Shown in pieces: positions 6,547 to 10,550 of a DNA stretch of 10,550 nucleotides; the stretch's first letter is position 1; each line of letters opens with the position of its first letter. The stretch comes from PUPG01 sp031323845 (GTDB lineage Bacteria > Bacteroidota > Bacteroidia > Bacteroidales > UBA7960). Position numbers and translations under genes: made by a program. Where the stretch lies: positions 1 to 10,550 of the forward strand of contig JAVIYP010000079.1 of NCBI GenBank assembly GCA_031323845.1. Direction: 5' to 3'. The notes under the pieces were generated by a model. It was not told the origin of the DNA and did not search any database. It saw nothing but the letters and a program-made list of their open reading frames with translations.

Positions 6547-6577
6547 CAAATATAGCGCATTTCTCAATAAAACCAAT
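6547..6577 (-). promoter_or_regulatory. Predicted HU promoter
   Basis: On the minus strand ATTG (6577-6574, keeping the TTG core) is followed after 19 bases by TATATTTG (6554-6547), a full match to TAnnTTTG. The leader to the HU ATG is roughly 50 bases and T/A rich. The -33 element lies inside a 15-base palindrome. Confidence 0.65.
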
Positions 6578-6583
6578 GGTTTT
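6569..6583. repeat. Palindrome over the HU -33 element
   Basis: AAAACCAATGGTTTT has perfect 6-base arms (AAAACC/GGTTTT) around AAT. It covers the predicted -33 element of the HU promoter and could be an operator, though A/T-rich palindromes of this size also occur by chance. Confidence 0.45.
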
Positions 6584-6593
6584 GCGGTAAATA

Positions 6594-6640
6594 CGGTCTT
6601 TTGTTAATAAAAACCCTCTTTTTGTTAATAACTTTGACCG
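6594..6640. repeat. Nested inverted and direct repeats between fmt and HU
   Basis: Outer arms CGGTC (6594-6598) and GACCG (6636-6640) enclose an inner inverted repeat, TTAATAAAAA (6604-6613) and TTTTTGTTAA (6619-6628), with a CCCTC centre. The same stretch contains a 12-base direct repeat TTTTGTTAATAA at 6599-6610 and 6620-6631, offset by 21 bases; a near copy with one extra G lies at 6501-6513. It lies just downstream of the fmt stop (6677) and may serve as a weak terminator or protein-binding region; there is no classic U-tract ending. Confidence 0.5.
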
Positions 6641-6676
6641 AAAATGGGGTAAAATAAGGTCTTCTTTGCGTAAATG

Positions 6677-7651
6677 CTATGATTTTTCAGGATTTGAGCC
6701 GGAAAACCTGAATCCGCGCAGCAATTCATCGGTCTGCATTTTTCGCTTTCCTGGGATTTGCAGCTCCAAGACTTTTACAAAACCGTCGGGTGTTGCGAAA
6801 CGAAGGTTTTTCTTGTTGTCGGTGAGAAGTGTACCGGCTTCGTAGCGGTGTGGTTCTTTTTCGCACCGTGCTGCGAAGATCTTTATCATCATCGGCTCCT
6901 TGTCCTCTTCCTCTAAAAAGCAGAAGGCTCCCGGAACCGGGCTTAGTCCGTGAATCAGGTTTACCGCTTTTTCGCAGGGCTGATTCCAGTCAATGAGGCA
7001 GTCTTCCTTATAGATTTTGGGGGCTTTGTTCAGCATTTTCCCGGGTGTGATCAGTGTGTCCTGGCTTACGGGCCGTATGCTTCCTTCGGAGAGGGCTTTT
7101 ATTGTTTGGAGGACGATTTTTGACCCGGTGATTTTGACCTTTTCGTGCAATGAGCCGGCTGTTTCGTACTCGCTGACCGGTATTTCTTCTCTCAGCAGAA
7201 TGTTTCCCGTATCAATCTTGTGGTCAATAAGAAAGGTTGTCACTCCCGTGATTTTTTCGCCGTTCATCAGGACCCGGTTGATGGGTGCTGCTCCGCGGTA
7301 GTCGGGCAGCAGGGAGGCGTGAAGGTTGAAGGTTCCGAGTGCCGGAAGGCTCCACACGGCTTCGGGTAACATCCTGAAAGCCACGACGACCTGAAGGTCG
7401 GGAGCAAGCAGCTCCAGTTGCCGGAGAAAGTCTTCGTTTTTCAGATGTTCCGGTTGCAGCAGGGGCAGGTTGTGTTCCAGGGCATAGCGTTTCACCGGGG
7501 ATGCCTGAAGCTTTCTTCCGCGGCCGGCGGGCTTGTCGGGGGCGGTTACCACACCGGCAACGTTGTAGTCTGAGCCGATAATGGCATCCAGAATATGAAC
7601 CGCCAGGTCTGGCGTTCCCATAAACACAATGCGGGGAAAATCGATCGGCAT
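6677..7651 (-). CDS. fmt: Methionyl-tRNA formyltransferase
   Basis: Transfers a formyl group from 10-formyl-tetrahydrofolate to initiator Met-tRNA for translation initiation. The 324-residue protein has the normal two-domain length: an N-terminal formyltransferase Rossmann domain with IVFMGTPDLAV (8-18), the loop APDKPAGRGRK (37-47), catalytic N109 and H111 in FNLHASLLP, the signature SLLPDYRGAAPIN (113-125) and D147 in HKIDTGN; then a C-terminal tRNA-binding domain from about residue 210 (LIDWNQPCEKAVNLIHGLSP onward). The ATG at 7651 is the first in frame before the fold begins. It lies 97 bases after the ribH stop, on the same strand with no promoter box or hairpin seen between, so it is probably the last gene of the TPR-ribH-fmt unit. 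It is not next to def, its frequent partner elsewhere. Confidence 0.96.
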   Translation of the reverse strand: MPIDFPRIVFMGTPDLAVHILDAIIGSDYNVAGVVTAPDKPAGRGRKLQASPVKRYALEHNLPLLQPEHLKNEDFLRQLELLAPDLQVVVAFRMLPEAVWSLPALGTFNLHASLLPDYRGAAPINRVLMNGEKITGVTTFLIDHKIDTGNILLREEIPVSEYETAGSLHEKVKITGSKIVLQTIKALSEGSIRPVSQDTLITPGKMLNKAPKIYKEDCLIDWNQPCEKAVNLIHGLSPVPGAFCFLEEEDKEPMMIKIFAARCEKEPHRYEAGTLLTDNKKNLRFATPDGFVKVLELQIPGKRKMQTDELLRGFRFSGSNPEKS

Positions 7652-7751
7652 CCGGATGTATATTTAGGTAAGCACTGTTCTGCTTTATGTCACCGGCCCG
7701 GAAGCAGCGGAAAAAGTCTGCAAGGGCTGGCTGTCCGCACCTGAAACCTTG

Positions 7752-8225
7752 TTACAGGCATGCCATTTTTATGGCCGTAAGGGCTGCTTCTACGCCTTTG
7801 TTGCCGTGTTTTCCGCCTGACCTTTGCAGGGCCTGGTCGTAGGTGTCTGTGGTGAGCACCCCGAAAATGACCGGAATGCCGCTCTCCAGGCTCAGCTTCA
7901 TGCAGCCGTTGGCCACCGCCTGGGCGATAAACTCAAAATGGCGGGTTTCGCCCTGGATCACACATCCGAGGCACAGAACGGCATCAGGTGATTCTTTTTC
8001 AATAAGTCTGAAGGCACCCTGGGGTAGTTCAAAGCTGCCAGGAACCCTGTAAATAACGACATCTTCCTTATGAACCCCATGCTTGTGAAGGGCGTCGGCG
8101 GCCCCATCGAGCAGGGCATCGGTTACCTCCCTGTTCCAGTCGGCCACCACAATCCCGAAACGCTTTCCGGCGGCATCGGGGATGTCGTGCGGGTCATATG
8201 CGGAAAGATCCTTTTTTTTAGGCAT
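7752..8225 (-). CDS. ribH: 6,7-dimethyl-8-ribityllumazine synthase
   Basis: Condenses 5-amino-6-ribitylamino-uracil with 3,4-dihydroxy-2-butanone 4-phosphate, the penultimate step of riboflavin synthesis; members assemble into pentamers or 60-mer capsids. From the ATG at 8225 the protein has 157 residues. Visible motifs are VADWN (27-31, substrate ring), VPGSFELP (61-68), LGCVIQGETRHFEFI (86-100) with catalytic H96, FGVLTTDT (121-128) and the phosphate-binding R135 with KHGNKG (139-144). An in-frame TTG at 8234 would add three residues, but the ATG is the better start. Eleven bases separate it from the upstream TPR gene, so the two are co-transcribed. No other rib gene and no FMN riboswitch-like leader is in the window. 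Confidence 0.96.
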   Translation of the reverse strand: MPKKKDLSAYDPHDIPDAAGKRFGIVVADWNREVTDALLDGAADALHKHGVHKEDVVIYRVPGSFELPQGAFRLIEKESPDAVLCLGCVIQGETRHFEFIAQAVANGCMKLSLESGIPVIFGVLTTDTYDQALQRSGGKHGNKGVEAALTAIKMACL

Positions 8226-8236
8226 TGCAAACAAGC

Positions 8237-8932
8237 TTATTTGGCGGCCTTGGCCCGGGCAATGTATTTCTCAATCTCACGTGCCTCGTTGCTGTTGCCG
8301 TACTCTTTTTTAATCCTTTCATACAGCTTAACAGCCTCAGCATATTCGCCCTTGTGTTCGTAAAGAAGCCCTGCCTTGAAAAGAAAGACCGGGGTGGTAA
8401 GGTTGTCCGGTTTGTATTGATAGGCTTTGCGGTAATACCTCTGAGCACGCTGCAGATCACCCAGCTCCCAGTAGGCGTCGCCGATGGCACCAAAGGTCAT
8501 GGCACCCAGCAGCTGGTCGCGGGTGCGAAAGCGCTTCAGGTAGTCTATTCCCTCTTCCCATTCACCAAGGCGCATCAGGCTGATGCCGGTGTAATAACGG
8601 GCAAGGTTCGCACTTTTGGTCATGCGGTAGTCGGCCATAATGTCGAGAAAGCCCGGATATTCTCCATCGCCCTCGAGTGCCAGCTCGTATTCACCCTTGC
8701 TGAAGTATGTTTCCGCCATGAACATTTCCGCTGTGGCTGTCTTTTCACGCGGCCCGAGGATGAAGCGGTTGTATCCGATGTACCCGGCAATGATCAATAC
8801 CACCAAAGCAATGGTATAGATGAGGGTGTTCTGGTGTTTCTCTATAAAACGTTCCGACTTGGAGAGAGCTTCCTCCACCGCCATGATGTTCTTGTCTTCC
8901 TGAAGATTTTTTTTCTTTTTGCTTGTGGCCAT
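8237..8932 (-). CDS. Membrane-anchored tetratricopeptide repeat protein
   Basis: A 231-residue protein with a lysine-rich cytoplasmic N-terminus (SKKKK, 4-8), one hydrophobic segment (about 36-54, TLIYTIALVVLIIAGYIG) and a helical-repeat domain beyond it, so type II topology with the repeats outside the cytoplasmic membrane is expected. At least three TPR-like units are visible: about 89-118 (ARYYTGISLMRLGEWEEGI), 122-156 (GAIGDAYWELGDLQRAQRYY) and 160-195 (AGLLYEHKGEYAEAVKLYE). The layout resembles YfgM, the SecYEG-associated TPR protein of Enterobacteria, but sequence alone does not prove a shared role. It is the first gene of a probable operon with ribH and fmt and has its own well-formed promoter. 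A second in-frame Met (17) is an alternative start. Confidence 0.88.
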   Translation of the reverse strand: MATSKKKKNLQEDKNIMAVEEALSKSERFIEKHQNTLIYTIALVVLIIAGYIGYNRFILGPREKTATAEMFMAETYFSKGEYELALEGDGEYPGFLDIMADYRMTKSANLARYYTGISLMRLGEWEEGIDYLKRFRTRDQLLGAMTFGAIGDAYWELGDLQRAQRYYRKAYQYKPDNLTTPVFLFKAGLLYEHKGEYAEAVKLYERIKKEYGNSNEAREIEKYIARAKAAK

Positions 8933-8951
8933 GATGTTGTATTTTAGCCTG

Positions 8952-8981
8952 CAAAATTACACTTATTTTTGTTGCAGCAAA
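8952..8981 (-). promoter_or_regulatory. Promoter of the TPR-ribH-fmt unit
   Basis: On the minus strand TTTG (8981-8978), an 18-base spacer and TAATTTTG (8959-8952) give full matches to both Bacteroidota promoter elements. The ATG at 8932 follows 19 bases after the box, so the leader is short. This is the best promoter in the window. Confidence 0.75.
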
Positions 8982-9062
8982 TGATTTTGATGAATTTTTT
9001 GACACCCCATACCATTCAGCCGGGCCTTTCGTTTAATAAGCATAAGAATCTATAAACAGATC

Positions 9063-10520
9063 ATGCACAGGTACCGTGTACATACAGCCCTGCTGGTTTT
9101 TCTGCTGATAGCCGGCCTTTTCTGGGCGTGCAGGGACGAGGGTTTTGACTCGGATCCTTCTGTAACGCTCAGCTTTTCGCAGGATTCGCTCTTGTTCGAT
9201 ACCGTATTTACTTCCGTCGGATCAGCCACGCGGGCTTTCAAAGTGTACAACACCCATCATCAGCGCATCAGGATCAACAGCGTGCACCTGGGCGGCGGCA
9301 GTTCCTCCTATTTCCGCATGAACGTTGACGGACGTTCCGGTACCGTGATCCATGATATTGACATTGAGGCGAGGGACAGTCTTTTTGTATTTGTGGAAGT
9401 CACCGTGGATCCTGTTAACCAGGATTTGCCGCTGACCATCACCGACAGTGTTGTCTTCAATACCAACAACAACATCCAGGACGTAAAGCTGGTAGCCTGG
9501 GGGCAGGATGCACACTTCATACATCCCAATTATACCGATCCTGAATCCGGTATTTCTTATCACATCATCGGCGAAAACACCGTTTGGACATCCCAGCTGC
9601 CTTATGTCGTTTACGGTCTTGCTGTAGTGGCACCTGATGTTACCCTTCGTGTTGAAGAGGGTGCCAGGGTGCACTTCCACAACAACGCCAGCCTGGTGTT
9701 TCTTAGCCGGTCAAGTTTTAAAGTTGAAGGTTCGGCCGAGTATCCGGTTACCTTCCAGGGCGACCGGCTCGAGCCATTTTACCAGGAACAGCCCGGTCAG
9801 TGGGGGCGTATATGGCTCACCGCCACCAGCAAGGACCATGAGATACACCATGCGATCATCAAAAACGGCAGCGTGGGCCTGCATGTGGATACCATTGGAA
9901 GTCATACCGATCCTACATTGACCATCAAAAATACCGTCATCAGGAACATGAGCCTTTCAGGCCTGCTGGCACAGGGCAGTCATGTGGTTGCGGAGAACCT
10001 GGCCATTGCCAACTGCGGGCAGTACGCCATGGTGCTGGCCCTGGGCGGCCATTACGATTTCAGGCACATGACCATCGCCAACTATTACCGCATTGATATC
10101 AGAAACACTCCTTCGGTGCTGATCAACAATTTTTACCAGGATATTGAGGGCCAGATACAGGTCAGGGATTTCGACCGTTTGTATTTCGGAAACAGCATCA
10201 TTTACGGCAACAACCAGGAGGAGATCGTGTTCGACATTTATGAAGGGACGGAGGTGGCGTTCACCTTCGACCATTGCCTGCTCCGCACGCAGATGAACAC
10301 GGCGACCTCTTCCTTCATCGAATGCCTGATCAACCAGGATCCCCTGTTCCATGACAACCAGCGTCACGACTACAGGCTGACGGAAGACTCACCGGCCATT
10401 GGCGCGGGCAGTCCTGAGATCGCCGGCCAGGTGCCTGTTGACCTTCTGGGCCGCGACCGCACAGAACGGCCGGATATCGGGGCCGTGCAGTATTACCTCA
10501 TTGAAGAAGAAGAAGACTGA
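9063..10520 (+). CDS. Right-handed beta-helix lipoprotein, probably surface exposed
   Basis: A 485-residue lipoprotein. The N-terminus has basic residues (R3, R5), a hydrophobic core (9-20) and a signal-II cleavage site at C23 (LFWAC); RDE follows the cysteine, similar to the acidic lipoprotein export signals reported for surface lipoproteins of Bacteroidota. Residues about 31-150 look like a beta-sandwich with anchor-type strands (FKVYNTHHQRIRINSV, VDPVNQD). About 170-425 is a run of short beta-strand turns of a parallel beta-helix (VTLRVEEGARVHF, TLTIKNTVIRNMSLSGLLAQ, HVVAENLAIANCGQYAM). The end (SPAIGAGSPEIAG, then DLLGRDRTERPDIGAVQYY) is the motif often labelled choice-of-anchor Q, followed by an acidic tail (EEEED). 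No catalytic residues can be assigned; polysaccharide binding or lyase-like folds are possible. It is divergent from the TPR gene; no good promoter box was found in 8933-9062 on this strand. Confidence 0.88.
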   Translation: MHRYRVHTALLVFLLIAGLFWACRDEGFDSDPSVTLSFSQDSLLFDTVFTSVGSATRAFKVYNTHHQRIRINSVHLGGGSSSYFRMNVDGRSGTVIHDIDIEARDSLFVFVEVTVDPVNQDLPLTITDSVVFNTNNNIQDVKLVAWGQDAHFIHPNYTDPESGISYHIIGENTVWTSQLPYVVYGLAVVAPDVTLRVEEGARVHFHNNASLVFLSRSSFKVEGSAEYPVTFQGDRLEPFYQEQPGQWGRIWLTATSKDHEIHHAIIKNGSVGLHVDTIGSHTDPTLTIKNTVIRNMSLSGLLAQGSHVVAENLAIANCGQYAMVLALGGHYDFRHMTIANYYRIDIRNTPSVLINNFYQDIEGQIQVRDFDRLYFGNSIIYGNNQEEIVFDIYEGTEVAFTFDHCLLRTQMNTATSSFIECLINQDPLFHDNQRHDYRLTEDSPAIGAGSPEIAGQVPVDLLGRDRTERPDIGAVQYYLIEEEED

Positions 10521-10550
10521 TGTGCAGATGTGCAGATGTGCAGATGTGCA
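10519..10550. repeat. Octanucleotide tandem repeat, unit TGCAGATG, running off the window
   Basis: After a partial GATG (10519-10522) come three perfect TGCAGATG units (10523-10546) and the start of a fourth. The tract begins inside the stop codon of the lipoprotein gene. Its unit is the exact reverse complement of the tract at 257-285, so the two are inverted relative to each other about 10.2 kb apart. The full length cannot be seen. Confidence 0.85.

Noticed and set aside
7652..7751. Terminator or promoter between ribH and fmt
   Set aside because: GC-rich patches exist but no stem followed by a T-run and no TAnnTTTG box was found, so the genes are treated as one unit.
8226..8234. TTG start for ribH at 8234
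   Set aside because: An ATG lies three codons downstream, no Shine-Dalgarno favours the TTG, and the ATG gives a normal gap of 11 bases from the upstream gene.
8225..8947. 240-codon open frame on the plus strand opposite the TPR gene
   Set aside because: Antisense to a protein with clear TPR motifs, a promoter and an operon context; the plus-strand peptide shows no recognisable domain, and the frame spans three features (ribH start, TPR gene, its leader).
8979..9062. Promoter for the beta-helix lipoprotein (TGATTTTG near 8982-8989)
   Set aside because: One mismatch in the box and no TTTG/TTG at the required distance; too weak to list as a feature.
9957..10367. 136-codon minus-strand frame inside the lipoprotein gene
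   Set aside because: Lies fully within a convincing beta-helix coding sequence and shows no motif; a shadow of GC-rich codon use.

Overview
The window reads as chromosomal DNA of a Bacteroidota (Bacteroidetes), probably an environmental Bacteroidales-like lineage. The grounds are: several upstream regions carry matches to the Bacteroidota promoter consensus (TTTG or TTG, about 19 bases, then TAnnTTTG); most starts lack a Shine-Dalgarno sequence; and the gene set (YqgE/AlgH, HU, a membrane TPR protein next to lumazine synthase, a signal-II lipoprotein with a beta-helix) is typical of that phylum. No tRNA, rRNA, insertion sequence, phage gene or CRISPR array is visible. Most genes are housekeeping.

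Layout. 1-69 (-): probable 5' end of a gene leaving the left edge. 70-342: non-coding, with an octanucleotide tandem repeat just before the aroK promoter. 343-843 (+): shikimate kinase, facing 847-1413 (-), a YqgE/AlgH protein. 1414-1517: divergent promoter region. 1518-4315 (+): a two-gene operon, a MurL-type UDP-MurNAc-L-Ala-L-Glu epimerase followed by a MurD2-type ligase. 4312-6043 (-): a ureohydrolase (arginase/agmatinase family) and a TrmH/SpoU 2'-O-methyltransferase, overlapping by 17 bases; trmH meets murD2 tail to tail with shared stop-codon bases. 6218-6490 (-): a monocistronic HU gene with its own promoter and a strong intrinsic terminator. 6677-8932 (-): a likely operon TPR membrane protein - ribH - fmt with a clear promoter at 8952-8981. 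9063-10520 (+): a beta-helix lipoprotein. 10519-10550: the same octanucleotide repeat as at the left end, in the opposite orientation, running off the window.

The most notable content is the murL-murD2 pair. In the route described in Xanthomonas, MurD2 adds L-Glu rather than D-Glu to UDP-MurNAc-L-Ala and MurL then epimerises the terminal Glu in an ATP-dependent reaction, so D-Glu enters peptidoglycan without glutamate racemase (MurI). The first protein here has a PP-loop-like nucleotide site and a C-x9-C-x2-C-x2-C cluster like the zinc site of QueC, which would fit carboxylate activation. Second in interest are the inverted octamer repeats at the two ends of the window, one of them directly upstream of a promoter.
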